From contig NC_053491.1 of the NCBI RefSeq assembly GCF_905171775.1, positions 298,002,799-298,066,798 on the forward strand: a stretch of DNA of 64,000 bases, in the 5' to 3' direction. The notes under the pieces are model-generated. The model worked only from the letters and a program-made list of their open reading frames with translations. It had not been told where the DNA came from and searched no databases. This document shows, in pieces, positions 30,583 through 42,139 of the stretch. A program made the position numbers and the translations under genes. The DNA is from Rana temporaria (taxonomy: Eukaryota > Chordata > Amphibia > Anura > Ranidae). Each line of letters opens with the position of its first letter. Position 1 is the stretch's first letter.

Positions 30583-31965
30583 ATGGCTGATGAGAGGAAC
30601 TCCGGGTCACCAAACATCCCGGCTGGGGGAGAACCTTCTCTTAACAACCCCATATTCCTGACCGCTGCCCAAATTCAGGAATTAATAAATCAGTCTGTAC
30701 AAGCAGCAATGGCTTCAGCCCCCATAGCGCATCAACCTGCGTCTGTCATGCCTGGTCCCTCAGGCTGCGGTGAACCGCCCATAAAAAAGGGCAAAGCGTC
30801 TCAGAAACGCAAAAATATCACCACAATACTCGACTCCCCGGCAGGGGAAGTAAATAATTTGCCTCAGGCGGCACCCCCCCCCCCCCCCGGTCTGCCGACC
30901 CACTACCTTCCCAGACTCCCACCGACCCCTGAGCCTCGGGGAGCAGCAATTGCAGAGGCAACGGTCCGCTAGACGGTCCAAGCCGGATTCCTACGTGGAT
31001 GCATCAGACTCATCCGCGGAATCCGAGGCGTTAGACGCCTATGAGTCTGAAGATGAAGACGGGGAATACGAGGGTAGTGGGCATATGGCGCTCCCTGAGG
31101 ACGCCACCCCTGTAACCCAGGGTGAAACGATCCTAGATGCTCGTGGAGAGCCTTTCTTTGACCCAGAAGGGATATCTCACCCCCGTTCTGGAGACTGGGC
31201 ACCTCTCCCAGAGGTCGCCCAATACATACAATACTGGGCCCGCAGGTCCGTGGACAAGGCCAATCGGAATAAATTAAGGGCAGAATGCCCTCGGCCCTGT
31301 ATTCCAAAAAAGGCAGTAGTTACCCCCGAAGTGGATCCTGTTCTCCTTAGGTACCTTACTAAACACGGGAAGTACTCTAAAAAAGGAATCGAAAGATCCT
31401 TTCGGTCCATCCAGGATCGAATTCTCGATCTGTTTGGCCCGGTTACAAAAATTTTAAATATAGCCGAACAGGCTTCACCTGCGGATAATCCCGTTGACCT
31501 GGACCAGCTCAGAGGCTGGGCCCAGAGAACAGTATGCCTCTTGGGGTGTGCAAACACTATCTGCTCCACAGAGCGTCGCCGCTCTATTTTAATGAGGCTA
31601 GACCATCAACTGTCACATCTAGCGGAGTCTGAACCCGGCCCTGCGGCCGAGGGGATGTTATTTGGCGATACACTTATCAAGGACATAAACAAGATGGTTG
31701 GTCTGTATACTAGTCTTGATAAGGCCCAGACCTCCCTAAGAAAATCGGGGACTCCTAGAATTTTTTCCAAGGCCGGCAGAAACAGGGGCCGCTCTGCCGG
31801 CCGTTATTCCGCTAACAGGCCATACTACAGAGCTCCCGCTCAGTACAGCCAGGCTCCTCAACCATACCCAGTTCCGGTGGCACAGCCAGCACGGTTCTTT
31901 CCACCCCGCGGACGCCCCTGGAGGGGACGTGGAGGGAGAGGCTATCCCCGCTCCCGCCCTACTAC
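30583..31965 (+). pseudogene. DIRS B gag-like ORF with a poly-C frameshift
   Basis: ATG at 30583 (MADERNSGSP). The reading is in frame until a long C run at 30874-30890, where it must shift by one base to continue. After the shift come SKPDSYVDAS, PLPEVAQYIQYWARRS and AECPRPCIPKK, all paralleled in A. It passes AGRNRGRSAGR without the TGA present in A, and ends in an RG-rich tail (RPWRGRGGRGYPRSRP). The frame then stays open to 32293. Homopolymer slippage (or an assembly error at the C run) explains the break. Confidence 0.8.
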
Positions 31966-33800
31966 CGGTGAGTACAATACACCCGAATTCTTCTCACACT
32001 CTTATAGGGGGAAGGCTGAGACATTTTATCCACACCTGGTCTGCGATTACGGCAGACGCCTGGATACTCAACACAGTAGCGGGATATCGGATAGAGCTAT
32101 ACTCCCTACCAGACATGGATATGGTTCCTTATCCCATTTGGTTCTCAAACCTGAACTCGACACTCATAGACCAGGAGCTACAAGCCCTTCTGACCAAACA
32201 GGCTGTGGTGGAGGTGGACCCTCTCTCCCCGGGGTTCCTCAGCAACCTTTTCCTTATTCAGGAAAAAGGACGGCGGTTATCGCCCCGTTATAAACCTAAG
32301 AACCCTCAACCAACATGTCGTTTACCGACATTTCAAAATGGAGGGGATCCACTGCCTTCGGGATCTCTTACGTCCCGGGGACTGGTTAGTAAAGGTGGAT
32401 TTGAAGGACGCCTACCTTACGGTCCCTATTCATCCTACCTCCCAACACTTCCTACGCTTCCTTTGGAGAGACAGAATGTGGCAATTTACTTGCCTTCCCT
32501 TCGGTCTCTCGTCCGCCCCATGGTGTTTCACCAAGTTACTGAAGCCGGTAGTGGCGGTGTTACGGAGCAGAGGAGTAAGATTGATCATCTACCTGGACGA
32601 CCTACTCATCATGGCTCGATCCAGTCACCAGGCAAACGAACATGCCTCCTGGACAGTCAAATTGCTCCAGGAGCTGGGGTTCGTCATAAATCACGAGAAG
32701 TCTATCCTGGTTCCATCCCAGGAGTTGGAATTCTTGGGATTCTTGGTGGACACCAAACGCACTGTCCTCCGCTTACCCAAGACCAAATTGGCTACCATTC
32801 CGCAAAGAGATTTGGACCGCGTTGCACAAACGAGTGTCCTTACGCGGTTTGGCACGTTTAGTAGGACTCTTATCGGCCTCAATCCAGGCCATCTTTCCAG
32901 CACCTCTCCACTACCGAGCCCTTCAGAGGCTCAAGGCTCTTCATCTACGCCGGGGACTTCGCTATGCAGACGAAGTACCTCTAGATGCGGAAGCAGTGGA
33001 GGAACTACATTGGTGGTTACGTCATGCCGTCGAATGGAACGGCAAAACCATTTTCCGTTCCAATCCGGATTATATCATCGAGTCGGACGCGAGCCGTCAC
33101 GGCTGGGGTGCTCGGTGCGGACTCTCGTCCACAGAGGAGTCTCTGCTCCACATCAATACCTTGGAACTCCTGGCGGCTTTCTTTGCCATCAGGAGTCTTC
33201 TTCCGAACATGTCCAACTGCTGTGTGTTATTGCGCATGGACAATGTAACCGCAGTCCAATACGTCAACCGCTTGGGGGGCTCCAGATCCAGAGCCCTAGC
33301 GGATCTAGCAAAAGTCTTTTGGCACTTCTGCCTGGAACGCAACATCGTTCCCGTAGCAGAATATATCCCAGGCGCCTCAAACTTGATAGCGGATTGGAAT
33401 TCTCGCTACCTTACCGATTCCAGCGATTGGCGACTGGACCGATCGGTATTCCTCTCCCTGGTCCGCCTGTGGGGTCCATTCTCTATGGACCTGTTCGCCT
33501 CCCGCCTCAATCATCAGCTCCCTCACTTTTACAGCTGGAGGCCGGATCCGGAGGCCCAGGCGATAGATGCCCTTCGTCAGACCTGGCCACAAGGGACGCA
33601 TTACACGTTCCCTCCCTTCTCGATGATCCTCAGGGTTCTCCTACACATTGCGAACCTGAGAGCTTCGGTCGTGCTGATCACTCCGTGGTGGCCGACACAG
33701 CCGTGGTTTCCCCTCTTTCTGGGGATGACGGTGGACTTCCCCAGGCTACTTCCTCACTTCCCTCATCTCCTATCCAACCCGAGCGGGGATCTCCATCCCC
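31950..33800 (+). pseudogene. DIRS B RT - RNase H - MT, two frameshifts
   Basis: Reads LIGGRLRHFIHTWSAITADAW in one frame, shifts near 32270 (GAAAAAGGACGG against GAAAGACGG in A), and continues through the RT with LKDAYLTVPIHP and catalytic YLDDLLI. It shifts again near 32800 into RNase H (IIESDASRHGWGARCG, RMDNVTAVQYVNRLGG, IADWNSRYL) and the MT-like region (DLFASRLNHQLPHFYSW, TPWWPTQPW). Catalytic residues seen in A are kept. A third indel near 33800 joins this frame to the YR frame. Confidence 0.85.
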
Positions 33801-33849
33801 CTGATTGTGGATCACAACCTACATCTCCTCGCATGGTTGGTCTCGGGGT

Positions 33850-34777
33850 GCCGGACGCGGATAGCGACCTTTCACGAACAGCTAGGGACCTCATCGCCCT
33901 GGCCTGGGCCCCCGGGACTAGATCGGCATACCGATCAGCCTGGCGAATCTGGGTGCGTTGGTGTGATCAACGACAGATTAATCCCGTTCAGGAGCCTATA
34001 TCGGTAGTAGTCAACTACCTGGCGGACTCTTTTGTATCCGGGAAATCCTATAGCTCCATTAACATATATCGCTCTGCAATTTCAGCTTACCACTCTCCAG
34101 TAGATTCTCTTCCCGTTGGTAAACACCCATTGGTGTGCCGCCTATTACGAGGCATTAAATTCAACCGCCCCCCACGTCCAAAGTATCAGAACACTTGGGA
34201 CGTAGCTAAGGTGTTAACCATGTTCTCGGAATGGGCAGACAATGACGCTCTCCCGCTAAAGTTACTGTCTTTTAAGCTCACAGTTCTCTTATGCCTAATT
34301 TCCATCAAGCGTGTTTCTGACGTTAAGGCCTTAGATATCTCCAGGCGTCAATTTTCACCAGAGGGAGTTAAATTCTCAGTCGTTCGTAGGACAAAAACGG
34401 GAATCCAATCGGTTTTCTATCCGTTTTTTCCCACACATCCACGCTTATGCGTTGTTCGCCGTTTACAAGCGTATGAGTCTCAGACAGCTTTGCTGCGATC
34501 ATCGCAATTCTCCCAACTCCTCATCTCCCACGTTCGCCCTCATCACCCAGTTTCTGCAGCTACGTTAGCCAGGTGGGTAAGGTCCACCATGGACATGGCA
34601 GGGATTGACGTTTCCCTGTTCGGTGCCCATTCCTCCAGGGGTGCGATGGCTACCAAGGTAGTCACCTCTGGAGGCTCGCTGTCGGATCTACTGATGGCGG
34701 CAGACTGGTCTTCCGAGACCACCTTCCGCCAATTCTACTTTAGACCGGAGGAACACATATCTATGTCGGTTCTGTGA
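33850..34777 (+). CDS. DIRS B tyrosine recombinase domain
   Basis: Open to TGA 34775-34777. Homologous along its length to the A recombinase: ALAWAPGTRSAYRSAW, SIKRVSDVKALD (catalytic Arg), GAHSSRGAMATK (H-x-x-R) and FRQFYFRPEEH (Tyr). The open frame extends back to ~32800 because an extra base near 33800 fuses it to the MT-like domain. The domain itself shows no lesion, so it could have supplied recombinase until recently, though start and expression are uncertain. Confidence 0.88.
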
Positions 34778-34847
34778 TTTTATTATGTGATAAATTTGTA
34801 ATGTGTTATTATTTATACACATACTCATATATAGCTTTGAACTTGCA

Positions 34848-34945
34848 TAAGATATGAGCCTCCTGTCTGATATATAATTCGAGATTTTCCTAGATTGTGA
34901 CGGAAAATATTAGTTATATGAAGACAGGAGGCGATTATCTTCCCG
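34848..34945 (+). repeat. DIRS B internal complementary region
   Basis: Complement of the B right end (CGCCTCCTGTCTTCATATAA...AAAATCTCGAATT) fused to its left end (ATATATCAGACAGGAGG). It carries the B-specific TTCGAGATTTTCC, so B circularised with its own ends. Confidence 0.88.
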
Positions 34946-35404
34946 CCCGACCCAACCCTGTCATGGTTATTTTCTTTTGTTCCAGGTTATTGAAGAACGC
35001 ATCTCGCAAACCAGAGGCTGAAAGTTTTTCCGGAGTTATCTTCATTGTTATTCCCCGTTGGGATGTCTACCTGTTCGGCCCACTGGGTCCGGTTCATCGG
35101 TGGTCGGAAGAATAGTCCAAGCTGAGTTCCAGTTCCAGGTTCAGGCTAGTTCGCTCCAAGAAAGAGGAGGAGTTCAAAGTGACAGCCCTTTATATACCTA
35201 CAGACCTGCCTCGTGATTGGCAGTCCTATCAAGAGGGCTGCTGGGACTTGTAGTTTTGTTCTAAAAATATTTTTTTCTTGTTAAATTCACTAAAAGTTGT
35301 ATTTCTGCTGTGGGCATTATTAAAGAAAGATAATGCATAAGATAATCGCCTCCTGTCTTCATATAACTAATATTTTCCGTCACAAGCTAGGAAAATCTCG
35401 AATT

Positions 35405-35954
35405 AAATACATGCCTAATTAGCCATAAATCATATAAATCCATTTTATATTGCAATTTCTTTGCAAAACCAGCTATTACCTTATAAGCAGAGTTCTACAC
35501 TAAAAAAACATTTTACTATAAAGGGCCAGTTGATCGTAGTCCAGCGTCACGAACGCGCTCTTCCTTTGCTCTGTCTCCTCAGCTCTTTATTGGATAGATC
35601 GATAGCAGCGTGAGCCAATGGCTGCGCTGCTGTCAATCAACTCAAATGACACGAGGGCCGGGGGGTGGGGCCCGAGTCCTGTAGTCGTTGGCTATGGACG
35701 CCGGATACAGGACTCAGGAGCGTGCCCGCAAGGTAACACCCTTGGGGGTTATCAGAAGCGGGGAGGAGCCGAGACGGCTGCCGAGGGACCCCAGAAGACG
35801 CTGTTCAGGGCCACTCTGTGCAAAACGAGATGCACAGTGGAGGCAAGTATGAAATGTAATTTGTTTTTTATAAGAAACTATTCAGAACCTTTATTGTCAC
35901 TTTAAAGTCAGCAACTACAAACACTGTAGCTGCAGACTTAATAAGGACACTTAC
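35405..35954. repeat. Repeat interrupted by a hAT element (left part)
   Basis: A non-coding stretch with TTTAAAGTCAGCAACTACAAA at ~35901-35921, like termini of the TTAAAGCGGA MITE family. The sequence resumes at 37818 after the hAT insertion. The first ~100 bp after DIRS B are AT-rich intron without a recognisable repeat. Confidence 0.4.
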
Positions 35955-35962
35955 CTGTCCAG

Positions 35963-37809
35963 TAGGGGTGTTGAAAATGATCGCCGTATCGATGCATCAA
36001 GATTATGCCCTGGACGATTCTGCATCGATGCGGTAGCCTGTGTTAATCGATTATGCATGACGTCATCCCGGCTCCTCCCCCTCCCCCGCACAGCAGTGAA
36101 TTTTTGCACCGATCGGCTCAGGCTGGCTGAGCCTGGTGCCGTGTTTCCCCGTCAAGCCTCAGTATGCTGTAATGCTGCCCCCACCCAGGCTCTCCCCCTC
36201 CTGAGGATATGGACAGTGACCCCTCTCATCTCCCTGATTGGCGGGCACGGAGCTGCGAGACAGATCACTGGCTGTCCGTGGGAGTGACTGAACAATCAGT
36301 GTTGCCGAAGTCCCTGGAGATCCTGGACTGTGGGGGGGATGCAATGCAGTGTTTCCAGCCTCTCATTATCGCTGTAACAATTTCAGAAAGACTGATTTAT
36401 CCCATCAGTAGGACAGGAGAAATCAGTCTGTACATTCAGGGGCCAGAAGCTGCAGCCGAGCTGAGTGTCTGACACTCGTCTTACACAGCCCAGCAAACTA
36501 GTTTACTCCCCCCTCCCTAATGAACGGAGCGAAGCATTGCATACAGCGGCCCCTCCTCCTCCTCTGTGTCTGCCCAGCCCGCCCACTCTCCTATCTCCGT
36601 GTACAGCTGTGAAGGAGGGAGAGAGAGAGAGGAGGGGGGGGTGCGCGGGAGATATGAAGAACAACATAGTCGGCAGCTACACATTCCAAGCTGTGAACTT
36701 CCAGCCTCGTCCCTGAATGAGTGAGCACTGCATTTTTCATTGTACATACATAACTGAACTGTCCCTTTCTCTCCTCTATCTGTCTCCCTCTCCTGCTATC
36801 CTTCCAAGATCCAGCTAGCACTCATATTGATCGTTTTTTTTTGTTAGTTTGGGCTTTACACTGAAAAAAAAAAAAAAAAATCCCCCATCTACACATTCCA
36901 GGTGGATGGGGGAATCCGACAGTGAACCATTGGGCAAACAACCATGGTTGCTATTGACAGCGCTGGTCTCTGTCTCCATGGCAGCAGCAGTGCATCAGAA
37001 CCCAATGCTGGCTACTTGGCGCATCATGTCCGCGGCCTCTGACCGTCTCCTGCGCCATGTCCGCGGCCTCTGACCGTCTCCTGCGCCATGTCCGCGGCCT
37101 CTGACCGTCTCCTGCGCCATGTCCGCGGCCTCTGACCGTCTCCTGCGCCATGTCCGCGGCCTCTGACCGTCTCCTGCGCCATGTCCGCGGCCTCTGACCG
37201 TCTCCTGCGCCATGTCCGCGGCCTCTGACCGTCTCCTGCGCCATGTCCGCGGCCTCTGACCGTCTCCTGCGCCATGTCCGCGGCCTCTGACCGTCTCCTG
37301 CGCCATGTCCGCGGCCTCTGACCGTCTCCTGCGCCATGTCCGCGGCCTCTGACCGTCTCCTGCGCCATGTCCGCGGCCTCTGACCGTCTCCTGCGCCATG
37401 TCCGCGGCCTCTGACCGTCTCCTGCGCCATGTCCGCGGCCTCTGACCGTCTCCTGCGCCATGTCCGCGGCCTCTGACCGTCTCCTGCGCCATGTCCGCGG
37501 CCTCTGACCGTCTCCTGCGCCATGTCCGCGGTCTCTGACCGTCTCCTGCGCCATGTCCGCGGTCTCTGACCGTCTCCTGCGCCATGTCCGCGGTCTCTGA
37601 CCATCTCCTGTATCATCATTTTTTTTTAAGGACTAGATAAAATAAAAAAATTGAGTTCTCGGAGTTCTCCCAACTGCTTGCATTTTTTTAATGAAAACCG
37701 CACGCAGTAATCTTGATGCATCGTGATGCATCGCGGAATCGAATCGAATCGTGGCCTTGATAATTGTAATCGCATCGAATCGTGAGACCGGTGAAGATGC
37801 GCAGCCCTA
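35963..37809. mobile_element. hAT-type element with 8-bp target duplication
   Basis: Ends TAGGGGTG and CAGCCCTA (complement TAGGGCTG). Target duplication CTGTCCAG is at 35955-35962 and 37810-37817. Near both ends are ATCGATGCATCAAGATTA-type blocks, the inverted repeats. No transposase is visible; the centre holds a minisatellite. Non-autonomous. Confidence 0.8.
37019..37610. repeat. 31-bp minisatellite, about 19 units
   Basis: The unit starting GCGCCATGTCCGCGGCCTCT and ending GACCGTCTCCT is repeated almost without change; the last three units have GGTCTC for GGCCTC. Because 31 is not a multiple of three, reading cycles through all frames and makes artificial ORFs of up to 222 codons on the minus strand. 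Confidence 0.95.
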
Positions 37810-37817
37810 CTGTCCAG

Positions 37818-38077
37818 GGAGCCCATATCACACCCCCCTCCACCATTGTAACTAAGGGAAACTGGCAGTGGAGCCTTCAGGCTTCGCAGCCTGTTACCTA
37901 CCGTGCACAGGTCACAGAAGGTGGGAAGCGGGTGGTGTTGGGGAAGGAGGGGCAGAGCCAGAAGAGAAAATTATGTACCTCGCCATGGCGACGCTGGGAA
38001 AAAAGTTCACCTGTTTACTAAAAAAAAAAAATTAAAAAAATATAATGTATATCCAAAAACTAGGGGTGGTCTTTAGT
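37818..38077. repeat. Repeat interrupted by a hAT element (right part)
   Basis: Continuation of the repeat broken at 35962, ending in A-rich sequence next to a TTAA MITE. No coding signal. Confidence 0.35.
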
Positions 38078-39047
38078 TTAACCGCTTGACCCCCTTCCTA
38101 ACCAGATCAATTTTCAGCTTTCGGTGCTCTCACAATTTGAATGACAATTACTCAGTCATACAACATTGTACCCGTCTGAAATTTGTCCTTTTTTTCCACA
38201 CAAATACAGCTTTCTTTTGGTGGTATTTGATCACCTCTGCGGTTTTTATTTTTTGCGCTATAAAAGAAAAAAGACTGAAAATTCTGTAAAAATAAAAAAA
38301 AATTCTAGTTTCTGTCATATTATCAGGTTATTTCTCACACACAGCATATGCATACCACAAATTACACCCCAAAACACATTCTGCTATTCCTCCCGAGTAT
38401 GGCGATAACACATGTGTGAGACTTTTACACAGCGCGGCCACATAAAGAGGCCCAACATGCAGGGAGCACCATCAGGCGTTCTGGAACACCCAGGCCAATT
38501 CTGACATTTCTCTCCTACATGTGAAAATCATCATTTATTTGCTAAAAAATTACATAGAAACCCAAAACATTATATATGCTTTTTTTTTCAAAGACCCTAG
38601 AGAATACAATGGCGGTTGTTGCAACTTTTTATCTTGCACGGTATTTTCGCAGCAATTTTCCCCATAGGCGACGTATTGCAAGGTATTGGAGTATTGGGGG
38701 TATTGCACAGTATGGGGGGGTATTGCACAGTATGGGGGGTATTGCACAGTATTGCGCAGGGAGGGATGGCTGTATCTGTGACTGCAATTGTCACAGATCC
38801 AGCCCACAGTGCTGCTGCTGCCACCCGCCATCATTTGACGGATCGATCTCATGGTAAACGGACGCTATTAGCGGCAATTTACCGCGATCCATGATGCGCC
38901 GGGTCTTCTAGACCCGGCGCTCAGGGATGATTCCGGGAGCGCGCGCGAGAGGAGGATTCTGGGAGGACGTCCCAGGGACGTCCTCCCAGAACAACCCCAC
39001 CGCGCTGTAGACTTATTTTCTCTATAGCGCGGTGGGAAAGTGGTTAA
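38078..39047. mobile_element. TTAA MITE with internal short tandem repeats
   Basis: TTAACCGCTTGACCCCC at 38078 and GGGAAAGTGGTTAA ending at 39047 form imperfect terminal repeats with TTAA outermost. Contains TTTGGTGGTATTTGATCACC-type blocks shared with the 60472 copy, and a GTATTGCACAGTATGGGGG tandem array (38695-38755). Confidence 0.7.
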
Positions 39048-39766
39048 GAACAAGTAGTAAAGTTTGGTGGAACCGCACTTTAAAAACAACAAAAGGCTTT
39101 TCAGGGGAGCAGCAGTGCCAGTTGCAATTGTGAATGAGCCCTTAGTTGCATTTTACAGCGGCACTTTTAGTGCTCGGTCACACGTAAATCTGGGGGTATT
39201 TAAACCCTGCAGTTGAGTCACGGTTTTACTGTCCCCAATCTCTGCCCCCCTTTATCTGCTGAGGCAGCAGCAAAATGTGTACACATCTTACAGCAGGAAT
39301 TAAGCCCCCTGTTGCTTTTGGAGGGTGGTACTGCCTGCCGATCGTGACCCATGCCCCAAAAAAATGGGGCCACTGCAATTCCCCCGCAACTGCATGCTTC
39401 TACAGGGTCCAAGTGGTTAAAGCAGGTGGCGAGAGCAACACAACGCTGCCTGCTTTAACCCCTTGTTTACTGTACTGCACAAGGTTGCAGGGCACTTGCG
39501 GAGTGGCCTTATTCACTTGAATGGGTTGTGTTTGGCATGTGCTACACCCACCAACCATGACAGGGCGTAGAACTGCTATGGCTGAGACGTGTAAACCCTT
39601 GGCCACTGTCTTAACTACAGGGTTTTACCACCCCCCAAACTGCAAATGTAAATGAATCCTTAATGTTCTGAACCCCCTATAAAAGGCAGCTGTCACACCG
39701 ATGTGCTGCAGTTTAGCTGTACTGCAACTTCATACACAGGAATTCTCTGGGTCTAAACATCACTAT
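39048..39766. other. Unclassified ~720 bp
   Basis: Moderately complex non-coding sequence with no family I recognise. The short frames present lack homology or codon structure. Confidence 0.25.
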
Positions 39767-39774
39767 ATTATAAC

Positions 39775-40853
39775 CAGGGCTGTGGAGTCGGAGTCGAGGA
39801 GTCGGAGTCGGGGGAAATTTTGGGTACCTGGAGTCGGCAAACAATGCACCGACACCGACTCCTACTAAATTTAGAATGGAATAAAAAAAAAAAAGCAAGT
39901 TTAAATGTCCCAATTCACAAAAAGTTATAATTAATGACTTCTCTACTGTAAGAATAAAGACCAATGCATGCAGTGCCTCATGTAACCGCAAAACGAACAC
40001 GTTAAGTGACCGTGAAGAAGCATGATTTTCATGTGCTTCACTATATGGCACGCAACGCACAATTAGGAGCTGCAATACTTATACTTTCCATAGTGTTGTG
40101 TTCTGCTGTTACAGGGAACGCATGTTAGAGAACCGGTAAGTGTCCAAATAAAACAATTCCAACAGGAGTTTTATAAAGCACTAAAAGAAGTTGAAAAGTA
40201 TGATCGCTCATCAAAACTTACTGTTGAAGAAGCCATCCTTGTTTATCCAGAGATCGTTAGTGATGTGGCCAGAATAGTTACTGCAATGCCACCCACCCAA
40301 GTCAGTGTCGAAAGATTATTTTCAGCCCTAAAAATAATAAAGTCTGACTTAAGAGCCTCTATGAAAGAGGATCTGGCAGAGGCAATTCTCTTCCTTAGAA
40401 CTCTACATTGAGTTGATTTGCATTTGCCAAGCCTATAACTACATTTCAAGATTAATATAAACCATTTCTAGGTTTTACAGATTTTATTTTTGGTTCATTA
40501 TAGATAAGCTTTGTTTTTGTTCTAAAACAACCAAATAATGTGGTTTGTATTTTTGAACTGGTAAAGATCCTGTTCTTGATGTTTATGCCTGCTGCTACTA
40601 TCCAGCCACTTGATTGATTAATAAAAAAAAATTAATAAAACTTTGTTTTCATTGTGTTTGTCTTTTGCTTAAACTGTGCAATACAGTAGACTGTTGGTTT
40701 CCCAGCCAGTATTCCTGTGGTAGGTTGCGTTTCTTTCCCTCAAGGAATGTATAAAATACATTCGCATATTAATACAGAGGAGTCGGAGTCGGGGAGTCGG
40801 ACGTACATAAAACTGAGGAGTCGGAACATTTATCTACCGACTCAACAGCCCTG
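39775..40853 (+). mobile_element. hAT transposon with transposase remnant
   Basis: Ends CAGGGCTGTGGAGTCGGAGT and the complementary GACTCAACAGCCCTG. An 8-bp duplication ATTATAAC flanks it (39767-39774 and 40854-40861). Tandem GGAGTCGGAGTCG motifs lie just inside both ends, probably subterminal transposase binding sites. The internal sequence carries the C-terminal transposase domain, so this is a deleted autonomous element. Confidence 0.88.
40115..40411 (+). pseudogene. hAT transposase C-terminal dimerisation domain (hATC)
   Basis: Frame 2 reads VREPVSVQIKQFQQEFYKAL and onward through MPPTQVSVERLFSALKIIKS, SDLRASMKEDLAEAILFLR to TGA at 40409-40411. The P-(S/T)-x-x-x-ERLFSA and D-x-R...L.FLR patterns mark the hATC dimerisation domain that ends hAT transposases. 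The DDE catalytic and BED DNA-binding parts are deleted. No start codon belongs to it. Confidence 0.85.
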
Positions 40854-41076
40854 ATTATAACTACCCGTAGACAAGTAATAAATGGGCATTATACTCTGAT
40901 TCAACGTTTTCCTTAGGCTACTCCTCACCCTGCAGCATGAAGCCTCAAAAAGTAATACAAACTTAAAAGGAGGAGTGGATGCTGTGTCCGTTCATGGACG
41001 ACAGAGAAAAGGATTTTACTTGTGAGTACAAAAAATCCTATTTTCTCTTTTCGTTCATGGACGGACACACAGCTCC

Positions 41077-41385
41077 TTAAAGGGGTTGTAAAGGTACACA
41101 TTTTTTTTCCTAAATAGCTTCCTTTACCTTAGTGCAGTCCTCTTTCGATTTTGCTTTTAAATGTTCATATGTCTTCTGAGAAATCCTCACTTTCTGTTCT
41201 TCTGTCTAACTCCACAGAGTAATGCGAGGTGTGTTGTGCTCGCCCCCTCCCTTGGACTACAGGAGAGTCAGGACGCTCTCTACATTGCAGATAGCGAAAG
41301 GAGCTGTGTGTTAGTGGGCGTCCCGACTCTCCTGTAGTCCAAGGGAGGGGACGAGCACGACACTCCACACCAGGGAGGATCTCAG
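41077..41385. mobile_element. TTAAAGGGGTTGTAAAGG-family MITE within element D
   Basis: Begins TTAAAGGGGTTGTAAAGGT and shares, in inverted orientation, GTCAGGACGC and GAAATCCTCACTT(T/C)CTGTTC blocks with 22415-22681. An internal inverted repeat (CCCTTGGACTACAGGAGAGT at 41250-41270 against ACTCTCCTGTAGTCCAAGGG at 41326-41345) makes a hairpin. The right end is ambiguous. Confidence 0.6.
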
Positions 41386-41399
41386 CCACCAACTCAGGG

Positions 41400-42135
41400 A
41401 AGACCTGACCAGGTGATTTACCTGGATCTGACAATCCAGAGACTAAGGAGATCCGAGGAGTCCAGGATCAACCCTAGGTACTCCAGATGCTGAGTCGGTA
41501 CTAACACAGACTTCTGGATGGGTCTGACTGGCTATAGACACGTCCTCCTCTAATTCTGAGCCAGAAGCAGGTCTCAGAAGATTGTCTAGGTAGCCCACGA
41601 GAGCAATGCCTCGCTCCAGAATTGGTGCGAGTACCTTTGTGAACACGCTCGGTGCCGACGCTAGGCCAAAGGGAAGAGCCACAAACCGATAGTGGTCTTC
41701 GCCGATCGTAAAGCACAGAAACCTCTATCAGGTGCAGATGGGGACGCCAGAAAGTCCCCCGGATGGAGCAGAGCAACCACTGAACGAATGGATTCCATCC
41801 TGAATTTTCGCACCCTCACAAAGGCATTGAGTGCCTTGAGGTTGAAGATTGGATGGACGCCGTCCTCTGGGACTACAAACAGATTTAAATAGAAACCCTG
41901 AAACCTTTACTCCAGGGGCACAGGCTCAGGTGCGGAGTAGTTTTAATAATCTTGTACTGCTCCCATCAAAGCAGACCCACGAGCCGGAAAGAGAGGAAGA
42001 TTTGAGGGAAGGAATCTGTTTGGCAGACAAGAAAGAAACTAATCTCGAAGTGACCACCTCGCAGACCCACTGGTCGGAGAGCATGGAGGTCCACCGAGTT
42101 GCAAACTCTTGAGTCAGGCGGGGGCAAATACTCAT
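41400..42135 (-). pseudogene. Element D reverse transcriptase remnant
   Basis: Minus-strand reading includes ATRWTSMLSDQWVCEVV (the segment before the RT fingers, matching C), then FGLASAPSVFTKVLAPILER and VGYLDNLL. Catalytic YLDD is therefore changed to YLDN. Frameshifts separate the blocks. It ends at the start of the RNase H region where the internal deletion begins. Confidence 0.75.
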
Positions 42136-42139
42136 GCGG

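Larger units (their letters stand above)
29486..35404 (+). mobile_element. DIRS retrotransposon B, adjacent to A, frameshifted
   Basis: A second 5.9-kb DIRS in the same orientation, clearly a different subfamily from A: coding regions are recognisably similar while leaders are largely dissimilar. Terminal repeats are ~29490-29712 and ~35150-35345 and the internal complementary region is 34848-34945. Its left end follows A's right end with no spacer. The right end GAAAATCTCGAATT meets non-DIRS sequence AAATACATGCC. Single-base indels break gag and RT. Confidence 0.9.

Noticed and set aside
37019..37610. CRISPR-like array
   Set aside because: Units are contiguous identical tandem repeats without unique spacers, in a vertebrate transposon.
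36951..37619. ORFs of 176-222 codons on the minus strand with RGHGAGDGQRPRTWRRRRS-like repeats
   Set aside because: They are only the 31-bp minisatellite read in rotating frames; no start context, family or codon pattern supports a protein.
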